A program made the position numbers and the translations under genes. The notes beneath the pieces were generated by a model, which saw nothing but the letters and a program-made list of their open reading frames with translations, was not told where the DNA came from and searched no databases. A stretch of DNA of 46,128 bases from an uncultured Ignavibacteriales bacterium (GTDB lineage: Bacteria > Bacteroidota > Ignavibacteria > Ignavibacteriales > Ignavibacteriaceae). The stretch spans positions 1 through 46,128 of the forward strand of contig CALLZX010000369.1 in NCBI GenBank assembly GCA_937858935.1, given 5' to 3'. Shown piece after piece: positions 16,434-24,534 of the stretch (its first letter is position 1; the number at the start of each line of letters is the position of its first letter).

Positions 16434-18293
16434 TTAAGACTGAATTTTAACCACTGGAAAGATGAGAGTTACTTTAGTGCCCGTCTGTTTACGACTTACA
16501 ATTTCGAATAAACCACCCATCATTTTGGTTAACTTACTTGCAATTGCCAATCCCAAACCTGCACCTTGATATTTCCTGGTATACCCTTGCTCTTCCTGTG
16601 AAAATGGTTCAAGTAAATACTTAATGTCTTCTTGGTTCATTCCATCACCGGTATCCGTAATAGTGATATAAGCAAATTGGCTAAACACAAAGGATCTTAA
16701 AACAACTTTACCTTGCATTGTATATTTGATGGCATTTTCTGCGATTGCATAAACTATTTTTTCAAGTTTCATCCAATCAGTTTTTATTACCACTTCCTGA
16801 TCAGCTAGTTCCAGAACAATATCAATTCCTTTTAGCTTAGCTCTGTGTTTCAACCTGTTATAAGTTGATTTAAGTACCTGGTTACAATTAAGATAAACAT
16901 AATCAAATATCATTTCACTGGATTCTATTTCGGACATATCTATGATATGATCAAACAAATGTGAAACTCTTGATAGAACTTCCTTAACTAGTACAACTAA
17001 CTCAGCTACAGTTTTATAATCATTTGTCTTAATGCTTTCTTCCAAAATTTCAGCATAACCGGATATTGCATTGAACGGAGTTCGAATTTCGTGCGACATA
17101 TTTTCTATGAACGATGACTTAAGTTTATTCAACTGTACTTCTTTTTCATAAGCCGCAGTCATTTTAGATTGGTAATTTTGCTGATCTGTTATGTTATTAA
17201 ATATTATCATAATATAAGATTCATCTTCGGTACTTATATCCATTAAGGATATTTTGCATTGATAGTAAACGAGATTATGCTTTGCTTTAAATTCCACGGA
17301 AGGAAGTGAGTCGTTCAACAGCACTTCGCTGTTTTTAAGAACTAGTTTTAATAAATCATTGCTAAAAACACTCTTTAAATCCACACCTGAAAGTTTAGTT
17401 TTATCAAGATCAAATATTCTAAAAAAACCATTATTCCCGGATTCAAAAAATGATTTATCCTTAACTCGTTTTATTATAAAAAGTGGATCGCGAATATTGT
17501 TGATGATTGACTTTAATTTGTTTTCAGATTCTTTTATAACAATATTTTTTTGAACATAATCAGTTATATCATGTGCAATTAGCATAAATGTATTTGCGGT
17601 TGCACCGGAATTGGAGAACGGAGTAAGTTGTAATTCTTTAAATAATATTTTGCCTTTATCTTTAAACGAAATAATTTTTACCCAGCTTTGTTTTAAGAAG
17701 AAAGCTCTTTCGGCAGTTAATAGATCGGCTTTAGATAAAAAATTTTCTAACGGAACACAAAAAAACTTTTCATACAATTCATCAATAGTAAATCCTAAAA
17801 TATCTTCCATCGATCTTGATAAGAATGATATTTTCCCGCTGCCATCAATTGTCATTACAGGAAGATTTGCATATTCAATTGCTGCATGAATAGAATTAAT
17901 TCTGTTTTCGAGAATTACTTCTCGTTCTGTTAAGTGAAAGACGATAAATAGATACTGAGAATTGTCTAATTCTATTTTTTCAATCTCGGCATCATACTCA
18001 CCAAATGAAGATTCAGATAGATTCTTAATCCTAAGGTTAATACTTATGTTGGAATAACTGCTTTCTGAAAAATCAGATAAAAGCTCAGTGAGATTTGCAT
18101 CGGTCTGCATTCCGGAAATATTTGTTATGTTATTCAAACCGAATGCTATTTGAGCAGACTGATTTGAATAAACTATATAATTATTTCTGTTTACAACAAG
18201 AATTGGTTTGCATTCTGCACTTGCATTAATCGGAATAGATTCCTCATAATCAGAAATAGTTTCGTGAGCAATTAGTTCTTTATAGCTTAACAT
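16434..18293 (-). CDS. Soluble multi-PAS histidine kinase, translationally coupled to an unknown protein
   Basis: 619 residues. About three PAS-like domains fill residues 20-370; the second has the clearest PAS signature (ILGFTIDELYEKF). The HisKA domain has His401 in MSHEIRTPFN. The ATPase domain has AIAENAIKYT, DTGDGMN and GAGLGLAI, with DGM replacing the usual IGI. There is no receiver, so phosphate must go to a separate protein. The start overlaps the end of the upstream 219-residue gene by 14 bp, and both should come from the sigma-28-type promoter at 18960-18986. Membership in the motility programme is inferred from that promoter. Confidence 0.9.
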   Translation of the reverse strand: MLSYKELIAHETISDYEESIPINASAECKPILVVNRNNYIVYSNQSAQIAFGLNNITNISGMQTDANLTELLSDFSESSYSNISINLRIKNLSESSFGEYDAEIEKIELDNSQYLFIVFHLTEREVILENRINSIHAAIEYANLPVMTIDGSGKISFLSRSMEDILGFTIDELYEKFFCVPLENFLSKADLLTAERAFFLKQSWVKIISFKDKGKILFKELQLTPFSNSGATANTFMLIAHDITDYVQKNIVIKESENKLKSIINNIRDPLFIIKRVKDKSFFESGNNGFFRIFDLDKTKLSGVDLKSVFSNDLLKLVLKNSEVLLNDSLPSVEFKAKHNLVYYQCKISLMDISTEDESYIMIIFNNITDQQNYQSKMTAAYEKEVQLNKLKSSFIENMSHEIRTPFNAISGYAEILEESIKTNDYKTVAELVVLVKEVLSRVSHLFDHIIDMSEIESSEMIFDYVYLNCNQVLKSTYNRLKHRAKLKGIDIVLELADQEVVIKTDWMKLEKIVYAIAENAIKYTMQGKVVLRSFVFSQFAYITITDTGDGMNQEDIKYLLEPFSQEEQGYTRKYQGAGLGLAIASKLTKMMGGLFEIVSRKQTGTKVTLIFPVVKIQS

Positions 18294-18939
18294 TTATCTG
18301 TAGTATTCTGATTAATTTTTCATCACCCGAATTATAAAGTGTTAATCTTAACTGCTGACTTAATATTTCTCCGGTTACTTTTTCGAGAAAGAAAATTAAA
18401 TTTCTATGGATAAGGGAAATTTCATATCTCAAGTAGCTTTGTGCTTCATCAATAAAGAAATCATTAACCTCTGGACTAGTGGAATTTTTGAGGATTATGC
18501 TATCGTACGAAGCAAATTTTTCATATAACCAATTAAAATATTCTGTTTTTGAGGCTAGTAATGTTTCGGCATAAACTTCAGGATCGAATTCAAAAGATAT
18601 AAGTATTTGATACTTATGACTTGATGAACTTATAGCATCTTCATTGATTATTCTATAACTGATATTACTTGAATGACAATCGTGAATATTTACTTTTGTA
18701 GAAAAAATTAAATTATCTACTCCAAACTCAAGCAAAAACTCATCATTTTCATTATGCTCTAATGATCTTAAATTCCATTTAAGTTGGGATAAATATCTAA
18801 ACGCTGAAGAAAAGCTAAGGGAATCAGAGATATTCGATTTACCGCTGGAGATTCCGGGCAAAGAATGCAGACTATTAATAAAACGTGAATTGTTTTTAAA
18901 TTCTGCAGTTGAGGCAATATTTTCTATTTTTTTGAGCAT
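18280..18939 (-). CDS. Unknown 219-residue protein under a FliA-type promoter
   Basis: I do not recognise this family. The protein has no signal peptide and no membrane segment. The N-terminus (1-60) is rich in Ser and Asn. The middle contains beta-type stretches (DEFLLEFGVDNLIFSTKV, YQILISFEFD). The C-terminal third looks helical (NDFFIDEAQSYLRYEISLIHRNLIFFLEK). A GGAG lies 12 bp before the ATG. The gene overlaps the following PAS kinase by 14 bp, so the two products are made together and may interact. The sigma-28-type promoter directly upstream places it with late flagellar or chemotaxis functions. Confidence 0.8.
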   Translation of the reverse strand: MLKKIENIASTAEFKNNSRFINSLHSLPGISSGKSNISDSLSFSSAFRYLSQLKWNLRSLEHNENDEFLLEFGVDNLIFSTKVNIHDCHSSNISYRIINEDAISSSSHKYQILISFEFDPEVYAETLLASKTEYFNWLYEKFASYDSIILKNSTSPEVNDFFIDEAQSYLRYEISLIHRNLIFFLEKVTGEILSQQLRLTLYNSGDEKLIRILQINVKL

Positions 18940-18959
18940 TTTCCCAGTTCTCCACTTTA

Positions 18960-18986
18960 TTATCGTAAAAAAAGCAGATACCTTTA
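18960..18986 (-). promoter_or_regulatory. Sigma-28 (FliA) type promoter for the 18280-18939 / 16434-18293 pair
   Basis: In minus sense the sequence is TAAAGGTA, then 11 bp, then TACGATAA. Compared with TAAAGTTT-N11-GCCGATAA it keeps TAAAG and the full CGATAA, with exact spacing. The predicted start lies about 14 bp before the ATG at 18939. It is in the only gap over 20 bp between the receiver genes and the unknown gene. Confidence 0.75.
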
Positions 18987-19003
18987 GCTCAAAAAAAAAG
19001 AAA

Positions 19004-19663
19004 TTAATCTAGTTTAATCATTTTACTATCATCAGTGTATTTGATGATTTCAGGATTTTCAAGATGGGTTAATTGTTGAACAAAGGTCTGGATTCTTTCA
19101 ATTGCCTGCTGCATTATTTCAAAATCTTCTTCAGTGTGTTCAGACGACTTTTCAGGAACAGTTTCTTTCAAATTGTTCATAGCAATCTTAAGACTGCTTA
19201 AAGGATTATTAATTTTATGCCCAATTGTACAGGCAAGTTCCACAACTGCTTTTGAATGCTCTATAGCCTTCAGTTCTCTTTGCAGATTAAAAATTCTAAT
19301 GCCGGATCTAATTCTTGCGACAAGTTCCTGATTTTCAATAGGCTTCATCAAAAAGTCATCAGCTCCAACATCTAAACCTGTAACGCGATCTCTTAAAGAT
19401 GTTCTAGCAGTAAGAATTATGTAATAAATTATTTTAAGTTTTTCATTGCTTTTAATTTGATTGCATAATTCGAGACCATCCATAATAGGCATGGTCCAAT
19501 CAGCAAGTATAACTTTTGGTGTAAATGTTTCCAGAAGCTGTAGTGCTTCCTGTCCGTTGTTCGCAGTTATAACTTCAAAATTATTTTTGGAAAGAAGTTT
19601 TTCTAGAATAAAACGTGTGTCACGCTCATCTTCTACAACTAATATTTTATCTTTTTCTGTCAA
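19004..19663 (-). CDS. Receiver fused to a kinase dimerisation helix pair, without ATPase domain
   Basis: 219 residues. The receiver (about 5-122) has ILVVEDERDTR, the acceptor Asp in VILADWTMP and the conserved KP. After a short helix, residues 140-205 form an H-box-like segment, IGHKINNPLSSLKIAMNN, with His149 in the phospho-acceptor position, and then a second helix. The protein stops there: no N box, G box or ATP-binding domain exists. It may be a phosphotransfer protein (receiver plus DHp) or a regulator that binds a partner kinase. The start overlaps the upstream receiver gene by 4 bp, and the row continues back into motB and motA, which links it to the motor. Confidence 0.88.
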   Translation of the reverse strand: MTEKDKILVVEDERDTRFILEKLLSKNNFEVITANNGQEALQLLETFTPKVILADWTMPIMDGLELCNQIKSNEKLKIIYYIILTARTSLRDRVTGLDVGADDFLMKPIENQELVARIRSGIRIFNLQRELKAIEHSKAVVELACTIGHKINNPLSSLKIAMNNLKETVPEKSSEHTEEDFEIMQQAIERIQTFVQQLTHLENPEIIKYTDDSKMIKLD

Positions 19664-20052
19664 CTTGCTAAATAGTTATTTATTTTAATTAGAAAACGAC
19701 TATAATCCAAAATTGGTTTTGTAACTATTTCTTCGGCATTGGTCTCACTTAAAAACTGCTTTAGTTGATTTGAAAGCGAAGAAGCTGTAACCAAAACTAA
19801 CGGAATATTTTTTAATTGCTCGTAAGATTTAATAATCTGTGATAATTTAATACCATCAATTTTTTCATTGTTAAGATAAGAATTACTTAGGTTTATATCC
19901 ATAAGGATAAGACCAACTTCTTCGGTTAATAAAGTCTCTAAAATTTTATCGCCATTATCAGTAATAAGAAATTCATATCCATATTTATTGAAGAACATTG
20001 AATAAAACTGCTGTGTAATCTTATCATCTTCTACAATTATTATTTTCTTCAT
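19660..20052 (-). CDS. Stand-alone response regulator receiver
   Basis: 130 residues, a single receiver domain. It starts KKIIIVEDDKITQQF, with acceptor Asp52 in LILMDINLSN, a Thr in VLVTASS and Lys in VTKPI. There is no output domain, so it acts by binding a partner, as CheY, DivK or Spo0F do. It overlaps motB by 4 bp and the next receiver gene by 4 bp. Position beside the stator genes suggests a motor or phosphorelay role. CheY function itself is not shown. Confidence 0.88.
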   Translation of the reverse strand: MKKIIIVEDDKITQQFYSMFFNKYGYEFLITDNGDKILETLLTEEVGLILMDINLSNSYLNNEKIDGIKLSQIIKSYEQLKNIPLVLVTASSLSNQLKQFLSETNAEEIVTKPILDYSRFLIKINNYLAS

Positions 20053-20834
20053 TTTGGCCCCTCCGTTGCAAATTTGATTATAATGCTTATTCTTCTGTTC
20101 ACCAGATTAAAAGGATCTTTCTTATCTAATAATCTAGTGTCTGCATATCCACGTACTTCATCAATTCTTCCAAAATCAAGTCCCCCAGAAAGTATAACCC
20201 TTCTTGCAGAGTTTGCTCTATCAGTACTTAATTCAAAATTAGTATACCCGCCTCCATCATTAGAATAAGGTCTGGAGTCAGTATGTCCTTCGATAATTAA
20301 TCTATTGGGAATAACTATTAAATTTTTTCCGATTTCTTTAAGCAGTTTTTGTGCTTCGGGTCGTAATTGAGATGTTCCAATTTCAAAAAACACATTATCG
20401 TTTGATTCCATCATTTCAATTCTCAATCCTTCGTTCACAATCTCCATCTTCACTTGATCCATCAGATTTGTAAATTCTCCATCGGCAGAAAGATCACTAA
20501 TTATTGAATCCTTCATTGCATTAAGTTTTTCAACTTCTTGTTCTCTTTGTTTGATTTTATCAATTGCGTCAGTTGCAACATCAGTTGGTAATTGCATCAT
20601 ACCATCTAATACAGATATCGCTTTCATCTTTTCAGAAAATCCAACGGGGTCCTTGAAATAACCAGCAACATTTTTTTTAATTTCTTCTTCCTGTCCTAAA
20701 ATCCAAAGCACAATAAAGAGCGCCATCATAGCAGTAACAAAATCTGCATAAGCAACTTTCCAGGCGCCACCATGGTGCCCGCCATGCTTATTGATTTTTT
20801 TAACAACTATTATATTATCTTCTCCGCCCTTCAT
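20049..20834 (-). CDS. motB: Flagellar stator protein MotB (proton-type)
   Basis: 261 residues. The N-terminus GGHHGGAWKVAYADFVTAMMALFIVLWIL matches proton-type MotB, with the ion-carrying Asp31 at the start of the single membrane helix (the quoted stretch spans residues 18-46). A plug-like amphipathic region follows. The C-terminal OmpA-like peptidoglycan-binding domain has LIIEGHTDSRPY, TDRANSARRVI and NRRISIIIKF. It anchors the stator to the cell wall while MotA turns the rotor. It starts directly after motA (no gap) and overlaps the next receiver gene by 4 bp. The second MotB-like protein (23060-23899) is of another type. Confidence 0.93.
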   Translation of the reverse strand: MKGGEDNIIVVKKINKHGGHHGGAWKVAYADFVTAMMALFIVLWILGQEEEIKKNVAGYFKDPVGFSEKMKAISVLDGMMQLPTDVATDAIDKIKQREQEVEKLNAMKDSIISDLSADGEFTNLMDQVKMEIVNEGLRIEMMESNDNVFFEIGTSQLRPEAQKLLKEIGKNLIVIPNRLIIEGHTDSRPYSNDGGGYTNFELSTDRANSARRVILSGGLDFGRIDEVRGYADTRLLDKKDPFNLVNRRISIIIKFATEGPK

Positions 20835-21692
20835 TTATTCTGCTTTACCTCTCATAAAGTTCTCTAACTCACCAAAAGTGGGTCGTTCATCAGAAAAGAT
20901 TGTTCTTCTAGCTATTTCAACAGCTATAATTGGAGGATTACCTTTTGCATATGCTACCACACAAGCTTTAATAGTTTCAAGGTATCTCATTTTTTCTTCA
21001 AGACCAACTTCTAAGTTTGTTGCCAGCGGGCCAACAAATCCGTATGCAATTAGAACCCCAAGAAATGTTCCAACAAGTGCAGCAGCAACGTGATGACCAA
21101 CTACTGCAGCCCCTTCATCTATTGAACCCATTGTAATAATGATTCCTAACACAGCAGCAACAATTCCCAGACCCGGGAAAGCATCACCCATTTTTGTGAT
21201 TGCGTTTATGGCAGGTTTCGTTTCTGCTTCAAGCGTTCCAATTTCAGCATCAATTAGATTTTCTAATTCGTGCGGTGGTACACCGCCAGAAAGCATTACT
21301 TTCATTGTATCGCAGAAAAATGTTTTTGCTAATTCATTATGTAAAAATCTTGGACTCTTTGATAAAATATCACTTTCTTCAGGATTTTCTATGTGTTTTT
21401 CAATTGCCAGTAATCCATCTCGCTGCGCTAAAAGAAAAAGATCGTTAAAGGCTTTTAATAATTCCAGGTATTCTTCTTTAGAATAAGCATGAGATTTAAA
21501 GACACCGGGTATCGTTTTTATAATTTTTTTAATTACTCCCATTGGAGCAGAAATTAATAAACTGCCAACCGCTGCGCCAACAATAACTATAAATTCTGCT
21601 GGCTGAACAAGCAGTACTACATCACCGCCGGCAAACATAAATCCACCGACAACAGAAACTGTAACAACAACTATTCCTATAATCACAAACAT
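20835..21692 (-). CDS. motA: Flagellar stator protein MotA (proton-type)
   Basis: 285 residues with four membrane helices. The opening VVVTVSVVGGFMFAGGDVVLLVQPAEFIVIVGAA (residues about 7-40) is close to the E. coli-type MotA. It also has NAITKMGDAFPGLGIVAAVLGI around helix 3 and VGHHVAAALVGTFLGVLIAYGF in helix 4. With MotB it forms the ion channel that drives rotation. The gene is 3 bp after a receiver-HPt gene and directly before motB. Length and layout are those of the long MotA family, distinct from the shorter PomA-like protein at 23731-24534. Confidence 0.94.
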   Translation of the reverse strand: MFVIIGIVVVTVSVVGGFMFAGGDVVLLVQPAEFIVIVGAAVGSLLISAPMGVIKKIIKTIPGVFKSHAYSKEEYLELLKAFNDLFLLAQRDGLLAIEKHIENPEESDILSKSPRFLHNELAKTFFCDTMKVMLSGGVPPHELENLIDAEIGTLEAETKPAINAITKMGDAFPGLGIVAAVLGIIITMGSIDEGAAVVGHHVAAALVGTFLGVLIAYGFVGPLATNLEVGLEEKMRYLETIKACVVAYAKGNPPIIAVEIARRTIFSDERPTFGELENFMRGKAE

Positions 21693-21695
21693 TTT

Positions 21696-22412
21696 TTATT
21701 TCTCCACGTTTAACTCAAATTGAGTTTTGGGTACAAGGGAAAACAATTTTTCGCATTGATTGATTATAAAATTCCAATCAACTCTATCGGAAGCCAGGTT
21801 AAATTCCAGGTTTCTGCATATATCAGTTACCTGCGGTAATCCAACTGTTTTTCCAACTCCTTTTATTTGATGAAATATTACTCTTAATTTATTCCTGTCC
21901 CTTAAGCTTACAGAATCAACAATAATTTTCTTTTGTGATGGAAATGATTCTATAAAAATCTTCTGAAGATCATTTACAACATCATCATGAAAATCAATCG
22001 ATTGAATATCTGCACTTGTTTTTCTTTCCAAATCATAACCAAGCAGTTCATTTACTGCACTTATAAGATCATCAATATTAAATGGTTTGATGATTACTTT
22101 ATCAGCTCCATTTTCCATAGCTGCAAGCATATTGCTTTTGTTTACATTGCCGCTTAGAATAATCACAGGAATATTTTTAAGTTCATCAATTACTTTCTTA
22201 ATCTGAAGCGTTTTAATACCATCAAGGTTAGGCATAAGAATATCAAGAATAATTATATCAGGTTTATGAGAAATTGCCTTCTGGATTCCAAACAATCCAT
22301 CTTCACAGCTCTCCGTTTTGCAATTATATTCATCAAACAATCTTGTTAAAGACATTCTTGTTAAATCAGAATCATCAACTATTAAAATCAGAGGAGTTCT
22401 ACTTCTGAACAT
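21696..22412 (-). CDS. Receiver-HPt phosphotransfer protein
   Basis: 238 residues. The receiver (about 8-125) has LILIVDDSDLTRMSL, acceptor Asp57 in IIILDILMP, and Lys in VIIKPF. The C-terminal half (about 140-235) is helical and carries IFHQIKGVGKTVGLP, the HPt signature, with His181 as the likely phosphate carrier. The fusion can take phosphate on Asp57 and hold or pass it through His181, so it fits a multi-step relay with the hybrid kinases of this window. It lies 3 bp after csrA and 3 bp before motA, which ties the relay to motility. Confidence 0.87.
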   Translation of the reverse strand: MFRSRTPLILIVDDSDLTRMSLTRLFDEYNCKTESCEDGLFGIQKAISHKPDIIILDILMPNLDGIKTLQIKKVIDELKNIPVIILSGNVNKSNMLAAMENGADKVIIKPFNIDDLISAVNELLGYDLERKTSADIQSIDFHDDVVNDLQKIFIESFPSQKKIIVDSVSLRDRNKLRVIFHQIKGVGKTVGLPQVTDICRNLEFNLASDRVDWNFIINQCEKLFSLVPKTQFELNVEK

Positions 22413-22415
22413 AGA

Positions 22416-22652
22416 CTAATCAATCTTTTTAATTTTTAGTTTAGTTAAATCAGCTGGCTTTTCTTTAATAGATTTAGTTGCATTAACCGAACTTTCTTTT
22501 ACTTTATCATAAAGCTCTGTTCTAACAATTTGAATATTTTGCGGCGCATCAATTCCGATTTTTACATTATTATCAGAAATCGAAATAATTTTAACAGTTA
22601 TGCCACTGCCGATTTTGATTTCTTCGTTTAGTTTTCTTGTTAGTATTAGCAT
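22416..22652 (-). CDS. csrA: Carbon storage regulator CsrA
   Basis: 78 residues. The start is ATG at 22650-22652, giving MLILTRKLNEEIKIGSGITVKI, the exact family N-terminus (residues 1-20 shown by MLILTRKLNEEIKIGSGITV). A longer in-frame ATG at 22742 would lie inside fliW and is rejected. IGIDAPQNIQIVRTELYDKV is the RNA-binding beta-strand and helix part. The C-terminus carries about 20 extra Lys-rich residues. CsrA binds GGA-containing leaders and often represses flagellin translation. The gene starts 4 bp after fliW, whose product is the known antagonist of CsrA. Confidence 0.95.
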   Translation of the reverse strand: MLILTRKLNEEIKIGSGITVKIISISDNNVKIGIDAPQNIQIVRTELYDKVKESSVNATKSIKEKPADLTKLKIKKID

Positions 22653-22656
22653 TTTT

Positions 22657-23049
22657 TTAACTTTGTTTTTCTTCAACAAATAGACTGTAGTCAATAGGAT
22701 ACTTATCACTATCGATGATTTTTTGAAATCCGCTCTTTCCATCCTGATTAATGTATACAGGAGCTTTTAGATTAACTTTAACATCGGCCGGATTTCTGTT
22801 CATAACCACAATTCCAAATGCTTCGTTGTCATCAAGTACAGGAAATCTCTCATCAATAATTCTTAATCCAATTAACGGAAAAGCTATTTCAGGCTGTTCT
22901 ATAGAATTAAGCCAATAGAAAATATCTTCATCCTGTTTGATAAAGAGATATTTGTGAAGGTTTTCGAATCCGAATAGTCCTTCTGCAAAACTGATAACTA
23001 AATCTTCTGTGTATTCAATTTCGCCAAATTGATATGTGTTAAGTTTCAT
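22657..23049 (-). CDS. fliW: Flagellar assembly factor FliW
   Basis: 130 residues, the usual length. Typical features are FAEGLFGFENLHKYLF near the N-terminus, PLIGLRIIDERFPV in the middle and NRNPADVKVNLKAPVYIN near the C-terminus. FliW binds flagellin and CsrA in turn: free FliW blocks CsrA, so flagellin is translated only while it is being exported. The fliW-csrA order with a 4-bp gap is the standard arrangement. It follows the PomB-like stator gene by 10 bp. Confidence 0.95.
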   Translation of the reverse strand: MKLNTYQFGEIEYTEDLVISFAEGLFGFENLHKYLFIKQDEDIFYWLNSIEQPEIAFPLIGLRIIDERFPVLDDNEAFGIVVMNRNPADVKVNLKAPVYINQDGKSGFQKIIDSDKYPIDYSLFVEEKQS

Positions 23050-23059
23050 ATTCCTAATT

Positions 23060-23899
23060 TTATTTTATGATTATAATATCTACTCTTCTGTTTGTTGCTC
23101 TGCCAGAGATTGATTCATTTGAATCTATTGGTTTATACTCAGAGTATCCCACGATTGACAGCTTTTCAGGATCCAAACCTTGTTCAGTCATCAAATAATA
23201 GGCCGTACTTAATGCACGAGCTACAGATAAATGCCAGTTTGAAGGAAACTGAGAAGTACTAATTGGAATATTATCTGTATGTCCTTCTATTCTAACATCA
23301 TTAGGCAGTTTTTTGATAATTGCTGCAAGCTGTTGCAGAACAATTTTAGAACTTTTCTTTAATTCTGCACTACCTGAAGGAAATACAATATCCTCCAGAA
23401 TGTGAATAGTAACCCCCCGAGAGTTTTCTTCAAGTTTTATTGAACTAGTATAATTGTTTTTCTCTATCAAACTATTGATATCTGATTTCAGATTTCCCAA
23501 AGGCGGTGCTATTGGAATCTCTGAATCGGGTATAACTTTTATAGTTTGTGTAGGCCCGCCGAAAACATTACCGATAGCATTTACCATTTTCTCATATTTC
23601 TGTACATCAAGATTGGATGCAGTATAAAGTAAAATAAACAGCCCCAACAACAGAGTTATAAGATCTGCATAAGTAATTAAGTAACGGTCTTTTTCCCCAC
23701 CTTCAGAAAAAGGTGATTCTTCAAACTCATCTATCTTAATCTTTTTTCGAATTCTCTTTGAGGCAGCATGCTCTCTTGTTCTTTTTGCGGCAGCATACTT
23801 ATCAGTCTTGATTTGACCAAAGCCGGGACTTCCCCACTCTGTAAGGCCAAGACTCCTTGTAAAGAGAGCTCCATCATTTGTTTCTCTTCTTGATGACAT
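23060..23899 (-). CDS. Second MotB/PomB-type stator protein, start uncertain
   Basis: 279 residues from the only upstream ATG. The membrane helix begins RYLITYADLITLLLGLFILL with the ion-carrying Asp at residue 79 and is of the PomB/MotS (often sodium-driven) type. The C-terminal OmpA-like domain has VRIEGHTDNIPI, NWHLSVARALSTAYYL and ATNRRVDIIIIK. With the ATG at 23899, 169 bp overlap the stator gene 23731-24534 in a different frame, and the leader before the helix is about 72 residues, which is long for the family. No ATG, GTG or TTG lies between the end of that gene and the helix. The N-terminus is therefore either truly dual-coded, started at a rare codon, or reached by slippage at an A6 run near 23748. 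Confidence 0.87.
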   Translation of the reverse strand: MSSRRETNDGALFTRSLGLTEWGSPGFGQIKTDKYAAAKRTREHAASKRIRKKIKIDEFEESPFSEGGEKDRYLITYADLITLLLGLFILLYTASNLDVQKYEKMVNAIGNVFGGPTQTIKVIPDSEIPIAPPLGNLKSDINSLIEKNNYTSSIKLEENSRGVTIHILEDIVFPSGSAELKKSSKIVLQQLAAIIKKLPNDVRIEGHTDNIPISTSQFPSNWHLSVARALSTAYYLMTEQGLDPEKLSIVGYSEYKPIDSNESISGRATNRRVDIIIIK

Positions 23900-24534
23900 T
23901 TTTTTAGTTTATCTGCAATTGGTAACCAAATTAAGTTTGCACTAAAAACACCCCAGAGTGTTGCGATGAATGCAGTGGCAATACTTTTAATTAATGAATT
24001 AGGATCCGCTCCAGCGTGAGAAAGAGCCATAATCAATCCCATTACTGTTCCAAGAATTCCCATCGTAGGTGCATATCCACCCATTTTTGTAAAAATAAAT
24101 ATGTTAGAATAATGTCTTTCTTGTACAGACTTTATTTCAAGTTCAGCAAGATCCTGCAATGAATCCGGATCAGTTCCGTCTACCGCATTCCGTAATAATT
24201 TTTTGCAAAAAAAGTAATCAACTTTATTTACGTCCCTATCTAGTGCAAGTAGTCCTTCTTTCCTAGCTTTGTACGAAAATTGAACTATGGAATTAATAAT
24301 TCTCTTTGGTTCAAACTTATGCGGAAAATAAGCAAGCTTCATTAGTCTGAACATATTTATAAAGTTGTCATATCCAAAACCGATAATCACCGCTGCAAAT
24401 GTTCCTCCAAAAACAATTATAATTGGTGGAATTAAAAACAAAGCATTAACAGATCCTCCCTCGAGCAAAAATGCTCCGAAGATGGATAATATTCCTAAAA
24501 CCAATCCGTTTAATGCACTGTATTTTTTAATCAT
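23731..24534 (-). CDS. Second MotA/PomA-type stator protein
   Basis: 267 residues with four membrane helices. GLVLGILSIFGAFLLEGGS, VFGGTFAAVIIGFG, FTKMGGYAPTMGILGTVMGL and SIATAFIATLWGVFSANLIW are the expected segments and match PomA/MotP-like stators. The C-terminus VLALQSGEVPALVKSRL is the usual family end, with a short charged tail. The start overlaps flgL by 4 bp. The 3' part is overlapped for 169 bp by the PomB-like gene. Together with 23060-23899 it forms a second stator set, probably of different ion preference from MotAB at 20049-21692; sodium use is inferred from motif type only. Confidence 0.92.
   Translation of the reverse strand: MIKKYSALNGLVLGILSIFGAFLLEGGSVNALFLIPPIIIVFGGTFAAVIIGFGYDNFINMFRLMKLAYFPHKFEPKRIINSIVQFSYKARKEGLLALDRDVNKVDYFFCKKLLRNAVDGTDPDSLQDLAELEIKSVQERHYSNIFIFTKMGGYAPTMGILGTVMGLIMALSHAGADPNSLIKSIATAFIATLWGVFSANLIWLPIADKLKKCHQEEKQMMELSLQGVLALQSGEVPALVKSRLISMLPQKEQESMLPQREFEKRLR

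Noticed and set aside
22653..22742. Longer in-frame start for csrA giving a 108-residue protein
   Set aside because: The extra 30 residues lie inside fliW and have no family match. MLILTRK at 22652 is the conserved CsrA start.
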